The notes under the pieces were generated by a model. That model saw only the letters and a list, made by a program, of their open reading frames with translations. It was not told where the DNA came from and did not search any database. A DNA stretch of 47,222 nucleotides. It comes from Anaerolineae bacterium. Lineage in GTDB: Bacteria; Chloroflexota; Anaerolineae; B4-G1; SLSP01. The position numbers and the translations under genes are program-made. How positions within the stretch are numbered: position 1 is the stretch's first letter; each line of letters opens with the position of its first letter. Where the stretch lies: assembly GCA_026645815.1 (NCBI GenBank), contig JAPKMR010000027.1:1-47222 (forward strand), in the 5' to 3' direction. Positions 6,826-15,894 of this stretch are shown here, piece by piece.

Positions 6826-9437
6826 AAATCTCCTATCAGTCTCGGGTTATAGATACGTTCAAGAGCGTGCCCCAACAGGGCGAAAGCCAATCCCGTCACC
6901 AGCAGGATTATGGCCGGCATCAGGACCAAGTGGTAAGGGCCGTTGAAGATGTTGGTTGAAAAGGCTGAATGCACTAACTTGCCCCAAGTCGGAAGGATCG
7001 GATCGCTCAGCCCGAGAAAGGCTAGAGCAGATTCCAGGAACACATAACTCGGGATGAGAATGATGAGTTGGGGGAGCAGAACGGGCATGATGCGTGGAAC
7101 CAGATAGTTGAGGATAATCCTATGATTACTGGCGCCATAGGCATGGGCGGCTTCGATATAGGGAGCCTGTTTGGTCTGTAGGAAGATGGCGCGATAGTTC
7201 TTCAACCCGCTGCCAAAAATGCTCAATAACACCACGACACCGAGCAAGACCCAGAAGCTGTGGGAATAGAGCGTGAAGATCATCAGGCTCACCGGCAAGA
7301 ACGGCAGGACCATATTGACCTCGGTGAGGCGTTGCAGAAGTTGGTCTACCCAACCACCGTACCAGGCGCTAATTGCTGCCAGGAGCATGGTTGCCAGGGA
7401 GGTGCTGATGGCAGCCAATATGCCGAAGGAGAGCGCCACGGCAGTTCCCCAAAGCACCGCCACCATAAGGTCCCGCCGGCGATCATCAGTCCCTGCCAGC
7501 CCGTGGACCTGCCCGTAAATGATGAATTCGGCATCCAACTCGGGCGCCCCTTCAAATATCAACCCGCTAACGTGCAGCTCGTAGCGCCCTTTGAGCGGTG
7601 TGGGTGTTTCCGCATTGGGATCGGCGAAGAGCGCCTGTTCTGGGGCTTCACCGCCCAACCGCCTGACCAGGCGACTATCGTGGGCGAAGCGGTATTCCTG
7701 TTCCTTGGCTGCCGTTATCTCTCCAACGCGGATGTCACGCCCATCAGGTGTGTGCCAGCTCAGTTCGATGTACGGCGATTTGGTGACCGGCAGTGTGTAT
7801 AGGAAGGTAGTTAGTGCTTGGGGAAAACGGTCATAGCTATAATCGAATGCAAAGACCATCTTCACTTCGGTTATCTCCGGCGAGATGATAGTGACCTCTT
7901 TCTGTACCTGATCCGTTCGACTGTTGTACACTTGGGTCGGAGGAAGTTTTTCTCGTAGGAAGATATTGACCCAGGTGGGCAGTGCGTTCTGGGGGTTCCG
8001 GTACCAGGTCTGTTGGTCGCCGCGCCAGAGCCGTACCGCTTCCGGGTACGGAATCGCGATGACTGCATAGACGGCAACCCCGATCATGCAGATGATGATA
8101 GCCAGGCCAACCAGCGCTGATGGGTACTGGGCCAATTCGCGCCACAGGTAGCTCAGGCTTCCGAAACTGGTGCTCCACCAGGCCTTTAGTGCTTGCATCA
8201 GAGCCTTAGCGTTCGGAAGGCGCCATCTCGACGGCGACCATTGGGGCAGATGCCACACGCGGCGTTGCGATTTCACCTTCAAACGCGCTTCACCGCCGAT
8301 GCGGACGCGGGGATCCACCCATGCGTAAGCGATATCCAGGATAAAGACTGTGACCGCCAGGAGATAGGCAAAGGTAACTACCAGCGCGAGGATTAGCGGA
8401 ATATCATTGCGGTTGAGCGCCATGGTGAAGAGCTTTCCCACCCCCTCTACGTTGAAGAAATGCTCGAGGATAATCACCTCTTGCCACAAGCTGGTCAGGA
8501 GCAGCGCGAAATTGGTGAGCACACTGGGTAATGTGGGGCGCAGGATGTAGCGACGCTCGAGAAGCCTGGCGGGCACCCCCTTGGCTTTGGCCAGGTCTAC
8601 GTAATCCTCATCGTAATGTAGGAGGAAAAACGCGCGCCAGGCAAAGACACTCTGCAGGAATTTGCTCATAAAGATGGAGAGGATGGGAAGGATCATGTGC
8701 CGTAGTACGAGGGGGACACCAGCCCAACCGAGGCCCGTGGGCCAGGCGTCGAAGCGTGCCGTGGCGAGGTGCATGATTCTTCCAGGGAACTGGAAAGCCA
8801 ATACGGTCAAAAGGATGCCATAAACCCACGGCGGCGCCGTGGAGAGGGGTGAGAGCAAGATGATGAGCCGGTCTATCCAGCCTCTATGCGTGTGGGTCAC
8901 TGCCAGCGCGGTAGCAATGCTGGCAAAGAAGAGCAGCAGGTTTGCCGAGCCAAAGAGCAGCAGCGTGCGCGGCAGGCGCTCTAGCACGTACGCGGCGACC
9001 TCGAAAGTATACTGTCCGCCAAAGAAAATGCGTGGCAATTTGGAATTACCCCAGTTGAGGGTAAGCGCGCGCGTGACCCAACGCACGGTCCGCAACAGGA
9101 AGGGTTGGTGCAGTCCTTGCGCTTCCTCTATTGCGAACGCGGTATCCGTCATGAGCTGCAAACGCTCCTCTGCACTCAAGCCTTGCGCTTCAGGATTGTT
9201 GCGCATCATCATACCTACCCGTAGGGCGATATCCGCTTTGACCACCTCATCTATATATCCACCCATATTGGCGACAACCGTGGTGAGTAGCACGCTGAGC
9301 ACTACCATGCTGGTCAGCGTGAGTAAACGCACCGCCGTATATTTGAGCAGACGCCTGAATGCGCTTGATGCTGCGGGATGAGTTTCCGTTGCCTTTGTCC
9401 TGATGTCGGCAAGCGGGGATGTTTCGATCAAGTTCAT
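6822..9437 (-). CDS. Fused DppB-DppC-type peptide/nickel ABC permease
   Basis: The product has 871 residues and carries two permease modules in one chain. The first (about 30-375) is DppB/OppB-like, with a long extracytoplasmic loop and the coupling motif near DLAKAKGVPARLLERRYILR. The second (about 430-871) is DppC/OppC-like, with coupling motif near EAAHAYGASNHRIILNYLVP and an outward-facing insertion of roughly 200 residues after its first helix. DppB and DppC are normally separate proteins of about 300-340 residues. No ATPase or binding protein is adjacent. It is translationally coupled to the VOC gene. It probably imports peptides or another Opp-class substrate. The ribosome-binding site is weak. 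Confidence 0.85.
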   Translation of the reverse strand: MNLIETSPLADIRTKATETHPAASSAFRRLLKYTAVRLLTLTSMVVLSVLLTTVVANMGGYIDEVVKADIALRVGMMMRNNPEAQGLSAEERLQLMTDTAFAIEEAQGLHQPFLLRTVRWVTRALTLNWGNSKLPRIFFGGQYTFEVAAYVLERLPRTLLLFGSANLLLFFASIATALAVTHTHRGWIDRLIILLSPLSTAPPWVYGILLTVLAFQFPGRIMHLATARFDAWPTGLGWAGVPLVLRHMILPILSIFMSKFLQSVFAWRAFFLLHYDEDYVDLAKAKGVPARLLERRYILRPTLPSVLTNFALLLTSLWQEVIILEHFFNVEGVGKLFTMALNRNDIPLILALVVTFAYLLAVTVFILDIAYAWVDPRVRIGGEARLKVKSQRRVWHLPQWSPSRWRLPNAKALMQALKAWWSTSFGSLSYLWRELAQYPSALVGLAIIICMIGVAVYAVIAIPYPEAVRLWRGDQQTWYRNPQNALPTWVNIFLREKLPPTQVYNSRTDQVQKEVTIISPEITEVKMVFAFDYSYDRFPQALTTFLYTLPVTKSPYIELSWHTPDGRDIRVGEITAAKEQEYRFAHDSRLVRRLGGEAPEQALFADPNAETPTPLKGRYELHVSGLIFEGAPELDAEFIIYGQVHGLAGTDDRRRDLMVAVLWGTAVALSFGILAAISTSLATMLLAAISAWYGGWVDQLLQRLTEVNMVLPFLPVSLMIFTLYSHSFWVLLGVVVLLSIFGSGLKNYRAIFLQTKQAPYIEAAHAYGASNHRIILNYLVPRIMPVLLPQLIILIPSYVFLESALAFLGLSDPILPTWGKLVHSAFSTNIFNGPYHLVLMPAIILLVTGLAFALLGHALERIYNPRLIGDL

Positions 9438-9525
9438 CTGGATTCACGGCTTTCGTGGCTTGCGCCAGGTGTAGTATCTATTCCCTTGCGCTGAGGGAGC
9501 GGGGAGGTGCTTCGCGCGATGGTTT

Positions 9526-9945
9526 CTACTCTTCGGTATCTATCTCACTGGGCAGATTGAGATCTATCACGTCGCCGTGATAATTGATCACCAGAGAGAA
9601 TCCCATCAATCCCAACCAGGTCCGGGCTTCTCCCGGCAACCCTGTTTGAAGTAGCTGCTCGATGTTTTCATCCATCTTGTCCAGGGAGGCCTCGACCATG
9701 GCTTTGGCAAAGAGATCTTCCTGCCCGATGAATTTCAGCGTACCTTCAACCACGAGGTCTCGCTGTGCCTGCATTTGCTCGTTTAGCATGTGGAGTACCT
9801 GCCGGTCTACGGTCTCGGCAAGAACATACCGTTCGAATCCTGCATCGTCTACGATGTAATACGCCTGATCGCCGAGATGACCGACTTTAATGGCTTGTCC
9901 CAGTTCATCGGAGATTAATCCCTCAAACACGGCTGTGCGGGCCAT
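9526..9945 (-). CDS. Conserved hypothetical protein, 139 aa
   Basis: I do not recognise this gene. It encodes an acidic soluble protein with no membrane segment. The N-terminal 55 residues look like a small beta domain (FEGLISDELGQAIKVGHLGD, then YYIVDD). A helical middle follows and then a strand-rich end (FSLVINYHGDVIDLNLPSE). A GGAGC ribosome-binding site precedes the ATG. It is transcribed away from the degV-like gene and lies 88 bp upstream of the fused permease on the same strand, so it may share that transcript. Confidence 0.6.
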   Translation of the reverse strand: MARTAVFEGLISDELGQAIKVGHLGDQAYYIVDDAGFERYVLAETVDRQVLHMLNEQMQAQRDLVVEGTLKFIGQEDLFAKAMVEASLDKMDENIEQLLQTGLPGEARTWLGLMGFSLVINYHGDVIDLNLPSEIDTEE

Positions 9946-10065
9946 TACAGTGCTCCTTTCATCATCATGCCGGTAAGTTGATTTGCATGTAATTCCTATT
10001 GAAGGTAAACTTCACCTTGTTGTTCATCGTATCAGAAAATGGCGATTTGCCAACCGGAGGTATTC

Positions 10066-11028
10066 ATGGAGAACCTGCGTCCTGTTGCGGTAGTGACTGA
10101 TTCTGCTACCGGTTTGCCAGCATCCGTGCTGGCTGAGTATGAAATCGAGGTGGTTCCCTATTGGGTTCAAGTGGGTGCGCAGTCTTTTCTTGATGGGGTG
10201 GATATCACCCCAGAGGAGTTTTTTCGGCTTGCTCGCGCCCAAGAAGAACCCGCCGTGAGCACGGGGGTGCCCTCAGTTGAAGCTTTTCTCGAGGCTTATC
10301 GGCGGGCAGCAGCCAAAGCCAAGGCGATCATCTCCATTCACCTTGCTGGGGCACAGAGCGCTACCTGCAGTGTGGCAGAGCTGGCAGCCGAATCTAGCCC
10401 GGTACCGGTGACCGTCATTGATACCGGCACAACGGCCATGGCTGAAGGTTTCGTGGTTCTGGAAGCTGCCCGTGCTGCTCAAGCCGGGCTTCCGCTCGCC
10501 GAAGTTGCTGCCCGGGCGCGTGCCCTGGTGCCGAAAGTTGAATTGGTGGCGCTGTTGGAGACGGTGAGCTATGCCATCCACGGCGGGCGCCTGGCGGGCG
10601 CCGCGCGGTTGTTGGGCAGTATTCTCAACATTCAGCCGCTTGTGCGGGTGGCTAACAACAAAGTGGGCCTGGTGGGGCAGGTGCGCCGCCGTAGAAATGG
10701 CTTGGGCCAACTCGTGGAACGGGTCAAAGCGCAAGTTGGCAACTCACCTGTGCGACTTGCTGTTCACTTCGCCGAGGTTGAGGCCGAGGGGCGTGAATTG
10801 CTAGAGCAGCTGCAGGCGGCACTGAACTGTGTTGAGGTTTATCTGACCCGCGTCCCGGTGCCGTTGGGTGTTCATGCTGGTCCAGGGTCTATCGGGGTGG
10901 CTTATTGTGTGGAGACGGGTTTTGCCGGCTCTGAAGGATTGAACTTGCGTGGTAGTCTGTCGCGTTTGCAGGAGCAGGCAAAAGAGCTGCTGGATGGTGT
11001 GCGTTTGCCCAATCTTAAGGGCGAATAA
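10066..11028 (+). CDS. DegV family fatty-acid-binding protein
   Basis: The product has 320 residues. The N-terminal signature VAVVTDSATGLPASV is followed by VVPYWVQVG and a STGVPS segment that in DegV proteins lines the lipid pocket. In Firmicutes such proteins (FakB) present fatty acids to the kinase FakA for phosphorylation. No FakA is in the window, though PlsY, which acts downstream in phospholipid synthesis, is the next gene on the same strand. The start at 10066 follows GGAGG with 5-bp spacing; an earlier in-frame ATG at 10039 lacks a site. Length matches the family, slightly long. Confidence 0.88.
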   Translation: MENLRPVAVVTDSATGLPASVLAEYEIEVVPYWVQVGAQSFLDGVDITPEEFFRLARAQEEPAVSTGVPSVEAFLEAYRRAAAKAKAIISIHLAGAQSATCSVAELAAESSPVPVTVIDTGTTAMAEGFVVLEAARAAQAGLPLAEVAARARALVPKVELVALLETVSYAIHGGRLAGAARLLGSILNIQPLVRVANNKVGLVGQVRRRRNGLGQLVERVKAQVGNSPVRLAVHFAEVEAEGRELLEQLQAALNCVEVYLTRVPVPLGVHAGPGSIGVAYCVETGFAGSEGLNLRGSLSRLQEQAKELLDGVRLPNLKGE

Positions 11029-11060
11029 CTGCTCAGTAATCCTGGCTACATTCGGGATTT

Positions 11061-11238
11061 GTGAGTGTTCAGGTTTTCATCGCGAGACGCAAATTCCGGG
11101 CTGAAGTTCGCTAGAAGGAGTGTTTTTCGCTGCCGCGCGTAGCGCGGGCCGTGCGACGCACGGTGCGACAAACACTCCTTAAAAATTGTGGCTTTAGCCA
11201 CTCTTTATCGCAGCGAGTGGGAGAGCGCTGAACAGTAC
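11061..11238 (+). repeat. Family B element, copy 3
   Basis: This 178-bp element has ends GTGAGTGTTCAG and CTGAACAGTAC. The left arm shares GAAATTCCGGGCTGAAG-like sequence with the copy at 28391, and the right arm shares GTGGCTTTAGCCACTC. The centre (about 11119-11177) is branched rather than a simple stem: GAGTGTTT/AAACACTC encloses two side hairpins, CCGCGC/GCGCGG and CCGTGC/GCACGG. The flanking octamers CGGGATTT and CGGTTTTC are only partly alike, so it is an old insertion. A further B-like end lies next to the degV stop codon at about 11027-11038. Confidence 0.65.
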
Positions 11239-11305
11239 CGGTTTTCAGGGCATATGCTCATCATGGGCGTGGGCTTAGCCGAAATCTGTCATGGGGATGG
11301 GATCT

Positions 11306-11953
11306 ATGTGGGTGAAGGGCGTTATAGCTATGCTGGTGGGATACTTATTAGGTTCCTTGCCGGCAGGGTTGTTTTGGGGCTGGATTTTCCGGCAGATTGA
11401 CGTGCGTCGTCATGGAACCGGACGCACTGGTGGCACGAATGTCTGGCGGACGGTGGGCTTCATACCGGCAGTGATGACGGCGTTGAGCGATGGTCTCAAG
11501 GGGGCTTTGGCGGTGTGGTTGGCTCAGGTGCTGGGGATTGGAGTCTGGGGAGCTGCGCTCTCTGGGACGTTCGCTGTTGTGGGGCACAATTACTCGTGCT
11601 TTCTAGGCTTCCGCGGCGGCGCCGGGACGGCAACGAGTGTGGGGGCTGCCGCTGTGTTGTGGGGCCCGGCGTTCCCGCTGTTGTTGCTCCTGGGAGTGGT
11701 CGTGGGACTGCTGGTGGGACACGCTTCGGTCGCCTCGATTTCGGTTGCTGTGGCTCTGCCTGTGATATTCGGTCTGCTGCGGATGCCGGAGCCAGTGTGG
11801 GGATTTGGTCTACCGGTAATGTTGCTCACCCTTTGGGCTTTGCGTCCCAATATCCGGCGTCTGTTGCGCCGTGAGGAGAATTTCCTGCCAATTTTCCTCA
11901 AGAATCCGCCGCTGATTTGTCTTTCGCGACATCCGGTGCGGCATGGTGAGTGA
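11306..11953 (+). CDS. plsY: PlsY-like acyl-phosphate:glycerol-3-phosphate acyltransferase
   Basis: The product has about 215 residues and several membrane helices. It shows the PlsY loop motifs: GYLLGSLPAGL with the following basic HGTGRTGGTNVWRT, then GHNYSCFLGFRGGAGTATSVG, and a third loop near GLLVGHASVAS. PlsY transfers the acyl group from acyl-phosphate to glycerol-3-phosphate, the first step of phospholipid synthesis. The ATG at 11306 follows a GGGATGGGA stretch; in-frame ATGs at 11291 and 11297 are alternatives. The last 18 codons overlap the end of the convergent gene at 11898-12371, an unusual C-terminal tail. Confidence 0.85.
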   Translation: MWVKGVIAMLVGYLLGSLPAGLFWGWIFRQIDVRRHGTGRTGGTNVWRTVGFIPAVMTALSDGLKGALAVWLAQVLGIGVWGAALSGTFAVVGHNYSCFLGFRGGAGTATSVGAAAVLWGPAFPLLLLLGVVVGLLVGHASVASISVAVALPVIFGLLRMPEPVWGFGLPVMLLTLWALRPNIRRLLRREENFLPIFLKNPPLICLSRHPVRHGE

Positions 11954-12371
11954 GCATCCAGGCTACCGTCAACAAGACCATGCCCGCGGCATCAAAGGCA
12001 ATGAAACGCCTTCCGGTAGCCAGCAGTGCGGCATGCCCTGCCGGTAACGTGAGTGCCATCCAGGTTTCGGCTCCTAATCCAATGAGCTGTTGGATGATGA
12101 TAACTTCCAGAAACACACGGTAGCGTTCTGGGTCGCTCAGGACCGGGAAATAGGGGATGACCCACATCACGAAGAGCACCCCAATGCTGCGGGTGAGCAC
12201 TGCGCCAACGGTTCCGGAGAGCTCAAAGGCGCCGGCATAGGCTTCGGGAACCAGAATGAAGGGCAGTGCCGCGGAGAGGTTCCAGAGCAATACGGCGAGC
12301 ACGGCGCCGCGCGCGCCCCAGCGTGCGACGGTTGACTTTCGACTGGCTTGTGGTAAGTTTGGCGCTGTCAT
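11898..12371 (-). CDS. Small integral membrane protein, unknown function
   Basis: The product has 157 residues and four predicted membrane helices (about 20-40, 58-78, 85-105 and 122-145) between polar ends. I recognise no family motif. It resembles generic small four-helix membrane proteins of Chloroflexota, but that is an impression. Its 3' end overlaps the end of plsY by 56 bp in convergent orientation, and its start lies only about 45 bp from the divergent gene at 12417. Confidence 0.55.
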   Translation of the reverse strand: MTAPNLPQASRKSTVARWGARGAVLAVLLWNLSAALPFILVPEAYAGAFELSGTVGAVLTRSIGVLFVMWVIPYFPVLSDPERYRVFLEVIIIQQLIGLGAETWMALTLPAGHAALLATGRRFIAFDAAGMVLLTVAWMLTHHAAPDVAKDKSAADS

Positions 12372-12416
12372 TTTTGCAGTGTCGTTCTGATTCCAATCTC
12401 TGATTTGGTGAATGTT

Positions 12417-12827
12417 ATGCCGTTAACCGATCGCAATCGTCAACTGCGGGTAATCGCCGAACTGCTGCTTGTGCATCTGCCCGCGATGCTAAAACAAAAC
12501 GAGCAGGCTCTGGCGCATGATCTCCTCGCAGTGGCGGGGACTGCACTGCGCGAGATCTACGATGACGCGCAGCAATCCGCCAAAGCCTGGGATAAGCGCG
12601 CCTATGATGTTAAGGCCGACTACCTCCGGCGCGAGTGGGATTGGGCGCTGGGCGCATCTAACTATGCTCTGGGACTGGCGCTTCGCCCCGATGCGGTCAC
12701 GCCAGAGTCGCTGTCTAAGCTGCGCACCCTCATTGTGCCTGAGCTGGAGCGTCCGGCGCGCAAACAGATTGCCGACCCCGCGCGTTTCCGTGGCGCTGCT
12801 CAAGTGCTGAAGACGCGTCGCAAGTAA
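12417..12827 (+). CDS. Conserved hypothetical protein, 136 aa
   Basis: This small, largely helical soluble protein has no signal peptide and a basic C-terminus ending in KTRRK. I do not recognise the family. TTG (12405) and GTG (12408) codons lie upstream in frame, but no clear ribosome-binding site precedes any of them, so the transcript may be leaderless. It stands between a divergent membrane protein gene and the convergent tex gene. Confidence 0.5.
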   Translation: MPLTDRNRQLRVIAELLLVHLPAMLKQNEQALAHDLLAVAGTALREIYDDAQQSAKAWDKRAYDVKADYLRREWDWALGASNYALGLALRPDAVTPESLSKLRTLIVPELERPARKQIADPARFRGAAQVLKTRRK

Positions 12828-12870
12828 AGTTAAACTGGCTGTGATGCCTTCTGGTTTTGCGAGAGCCTGC

Positions 12871-15015
12871 TTAATCCACTAGCGCCAGGCTGATACGCCC
12901 GCGTTGGAGGTCCACTTCAACTACTTCGACCTCAATCACATCGCCCACTGCAACTTTTTCGTGGGGGTTGCGCACATATCCTGTGCCCATCCGGCTGATG
13001 TGGATGAGTCCGTCGCGTTTGACGCCGATATCCACAAAGGCGCCAAAATCCACCACATTGCGTACCGTGCCCTTCAGACGCATTCCTTCGTGCAAATCTT
13101 CGATGTGCAGCACGTCTCCGCGCAGGATGGGCCCTTCCAATTCGTCGCGGGGGTCGCGTCCAGGGCGTGCCAGCGCGTCCAGGATGTCCTCGAGTGTGGG
13201 TTCGCCTGTCCCCAACTCCTGCGCCAGGGTTGCAAGATTCCACTCCCGGCGGAGATCCCGTAACGCCTGAGGCAGTCGCGCGTCGCCCAGCGGCAATCCT
13301 AGCAGGTCCAAGACCTTGTGCGCCACGGTATAACTCTCTGGGTGGATGGGGGTATTATCCAGCGACGATTCTCCATCCGGCAGGCGCAGGAAACCAGCTG
13401 CCTGCTCGAAGGTCTTGGGGCCTAAACCACTGACCTTGTGCAATGCCTCACGTGAGCCAAACGCTCCCTGTGCATCGCGGTGCGCCACGATGGTCTGCGC
13501 CATCTTAGGCCCGATGCCGGAAACGTGTTCGAGCAACGCCGGCGACGCGGTATTCAAATCCACGCCGACGCTGTTGACGGCAGACTCGATGACGGTGTCC
13601 AACGCCTCTGCCAGGGCTTTTTGATCCACATCGTGCTGATATAGCCCCACGCCGATGGCTTTGGGTTCGATCTTCACCAGCTCCGCCAGCGGGTCCTGGA
13701 GTCGCCGGGCGATGGAGACCGCGCCCCGTAGCGAGACATCCAGGTCAGGAAGCTCCTGCCGCGCCAGCTTGGAGGCGGAATAGACGGAGGCGCCTGCCTC
13801 GTTGACGATGGTGTACTTTACGGGCAGCCCTGTGCCGATCAACCCCGCCACCAGCGCCTCGGTCTCACGTCCGGCAGTGCCGTTTCCGATGGCAACCACG
13901 CTGACGTGATGTTGTTGTGCCAGGCGGCGCAATGTTGTCTCTGCCTCGGTCCGGTGACGGTCGGGATAAATCGTGGTCGTCGCCAGCACCTTGCCCGTGG
14001 CATCTACCACTGCCACTTTGCAACCGGTGCGGATCCCGGGATCAATGCCCAGGACGGTTTGCCCGCGCAGCGGCGGTTGGAGCAGCAGGGAGCGCAGATT
14101 GGTGGCAAAGACCCCAATCGCGTGTTCATCCGCGATCTCGGTCAATCCGCGGCGGATGTCACGCTCAACGGCGGGAAAGAGCAGCCGGGTGAAAGCGTCC
14201 TCGCGGGCCAGTCGCAGATCCTCACTCAGCGGGCTTCCTGAGTCGGCGGGGAAATGCCGCGCCAGAATGCCCAGACTTTCGGCTTCGGGAATTTCCAGGG
14301 TGAGCCTGAGGATCTCTTCCCGCTCGCCCCGGTTGAGCGCTAGGATTTGGTGCGGGCGTAAGTTGCGCACATCGGCAAAGAAGGTGTAGTACATGCGGTA
14401 GATGCCTTCTGCATCCTTGCCCTCACCCTCAGTGGTGATAGCGGTGCTCAACACCCCGCGTCGCTGGGCGAGCTCCCGCAGTGTTCCCCGCACCTCGGCT
14501 GCATCGGCGATGGCTTCAGCAACGATATCCCGTGCGCCGGCATAGGCTTCCTCAATGTCGGGCACCTCATCTTTGAGAAAGGGGGCAGCGATGGATTCCC
14601 GATCCCCTTCCAGCGGTTGTGCTAGAATCAGGTCGGCCAAAGGCTGCAACCCCTTTTCCCGTGCAATGATGGCGCGTGTGCGGCGCTTGGGCTTATAAGG
14701 GCGATAAAGATCTTCCAGGCGTTGAAGTGTATCTGCGGCGGTGACCTCTGCTTGCAGCTCCGGGGTAAGCACTCCCTGCTCTTCCAGACCGCGGAGGATA
14801 GTCTCGCGGCGTTCCTCCATATTGCGGCGGTAACCCAGTCGCTCCGCCACATGTCGCAGCTCCTCCTCATCGAGTGAAGCGGTGACTTCCTTCCGGTAGC
14901 GGGCGATGAAGGGAATTGTGTTGCCCTCATCCAGCAAGGCCGCGGCTGCGCGAACGCGCTCTAGCGCCAGTTGGAGATCTGCCGCTACTGCAGCAATGAT
15001 TGCATTGATATCCAT
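12871..15015 (-). CDS. tex: Tex family RNA-binding transcription accessory protein
   Basis: The product has 714 residues, the usual Tex length. In order: a helical N-terminal domain with FIARYRKEVTASLDEEELR near residue 35, a YqgF/RuvC-like RNase H fold starting VLGIDPGIRTGCKVAVVD near 322, a helix-hairpin-helix region with HVSGIGPKMAQTIVAHR near 500, and a C-terminal S1 RNA-binding domain from about 645 (GTVRNVVDFGAFVDIGVKRDGL). Tex proteins bind nucleic acid and the elongating polymerase and are needed for full virulence or toxin expression in some bacteria. The gene stands alone, 45 bp upstream of the next minus-strand gene. Confidence 0.95.
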   Translation of the reverse strand: MDINAIIAAVAADLQLALERVRAAAALLDEGNTIPFIARYRKEVTASLDEEELRHVAERLGYRRNMEERRETILRGLEEQGVLTPELQAEVTAADTLQRLEDLYRPYKPKRRTRAIIAREKGLQPLADLILAQPLEGDRESIAAPFLKDEVPDIEEAYAGARDIVAEAIADAAEVRGTLRELAQRRGVLSTAITTEGEGKDAEGIYRMYYTFFADVRNLRPHQILALNRGEREEILRLTLEIPEAESLGILARHFPADSGSPLSEDLRLAREDAFTRLLFPAVERDIRRGLTEIADEHAIGVFATNLRSLLLQPPLRGQTVLGIDPGIRTGCKVAVVDATGKVLATTTIYPDRHRTEAETTLRRLAQQHHVSVVAIGNGTAGRETEALVAGLIGTGLPVKYTIVNEAGASVYSASKLARQELPDLDVSLRGAVSIARRLQDPLAELVKIEPKAIGVGLYQHDVDQKALAEALDTVIESAVNSVGVDLNTASPALLEHVSGIGPKMAQTIVAHRDAQGAFGSREALHKVSGLGPKTFEQAAGFLRLPDGESSLDNTPIHPESYTVAHKVLDLLGLPLGDARLPQALRDLRREWNLATLAQELGTGEPTLEDILDALARPGRDPRDELEGPILRGDVLHIEDLHEGMRLKGTVRNVVDFGAFVDIGVKRDGLIHISRMGTGYVRNPHEKVAVGDVIEVEVVEVDLQRGRISLALVD

Positions 15016-15059
15016 AAATGCTCCTTGTCTCCCCTCAACGTCTGGGCTTTGCGGAAGTC

Positions 15060-15893
15060 TTAGGCGCGGGCGAGCTCGATGATGCCATCATCTGCAATGG
15101 GCGCCCGATGCGCATTCTCACAGACGAAGGCGTTTCCCTCTTGCTGCATCGCGGAATGGCAGCGTGGGCAGCGCAAAATAGTGCTCAGCATTCGCGGAGG
15201 CGTAGGTCCCATCACACCGGGTTTGACTGCCCAGATGAGGTCGTAATCCTCTTGCCAGGTCTGCGTGCGTACCATTTCCAATTCCAGGGAATGTAGATGC
15301 TCTTCGAAGGCTTCTGGTGTGGTGGTGCGACCCGGCAATAACTGCGCCAGCTTTCCAATCCGGTTGGTTATCAGCAACAATCCTCCCGGGCGCAGCACGC
15401 GCAGCAATTCGTTGAGCACAGCGTCGGGATCGGGCATGAATTCCAGCGCTTCCAGGCAGCTCACCACATCAAATGTGGCATCGTCAAAGGGCAATTGTGC
15501 GGCGTCTTGCCAGAGATAGGAGAGCTGTTCTGCCCAGGATTGGGTCGTACGCACCCCCTCGCGCAACATATCGCGTGAGGCATCGAGCATGATCATGCGA
15601 CCATGAAAGCCCGATTGCTGGAACAGGGTCCGCGCTAACCTGCCGGTACCTGCCGCTACATCGAGGAGTAGCGGGTCGGGATGCAGCTGCATAGCGCGGC
15701 TGAGGGGCAATCCGAGAAACCATTGCTCGTAACCCGGATCGTATTGTTTGATGTTATCATAGATGCGTGCCGAGCGATTATAGAGAAAGGTTACCATGCG
15801 GCGCCCCAGATAGGCGCCTTCGGCGATGATGAGCTGCCAATAGAGGAATGTCGCCAGCACTGCCAACCCGGCGACCAGGGCGACCCATTTCAT
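15060..15893 (-). CDS. Membrane-anchored SAM methyltransferase with zinc ribbon
   Basis: The product has 277 residues. One membrane helix (about 3-22) precedes a class I methyltransferase core with motif I LLDVAAGTGRLART near residue 76 and post-I acidic MLDAS. A C-terminal ribbon from about 240 carries CPRC and a later CENAH, followed by PIADDGIIEL, which is reminiscent of the Trm112-like/UPF0434 domain that often ends IxDGIPxL. The fourth zinc ligand would be His. The substrate is unknown. The start lies 1 bp after the stop of the upstream membrane protein gene, so the two form an operon. Confidence 0.8.
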   Translation of the reverse strand: MKWVALVAGLAVLATFLYWQLIIAEGAYLGRRMVTFLYNRSARIYDNIKQYDPGYEQWFLGLPLSRAMQLHPDPLLLDVAAGTGRLARTLFQQSGFHGRMIMLDASRDMLREGVRTTQSWAEQLSYLWQDAAQLPFDDATFDVVSCLEALEFMPDPDAVLNELLRVLRPGGLLLITNRIGKLAQLLPGRTTTPEAFEEHLHSLELEMVRTQTWQEDYDLIWAVKPGVMGPTPPRMLSTILRCPRCHSAMQQEGNAFVCENAHRAPIADDGIIELARA

Positions 15894-15894
15894 G

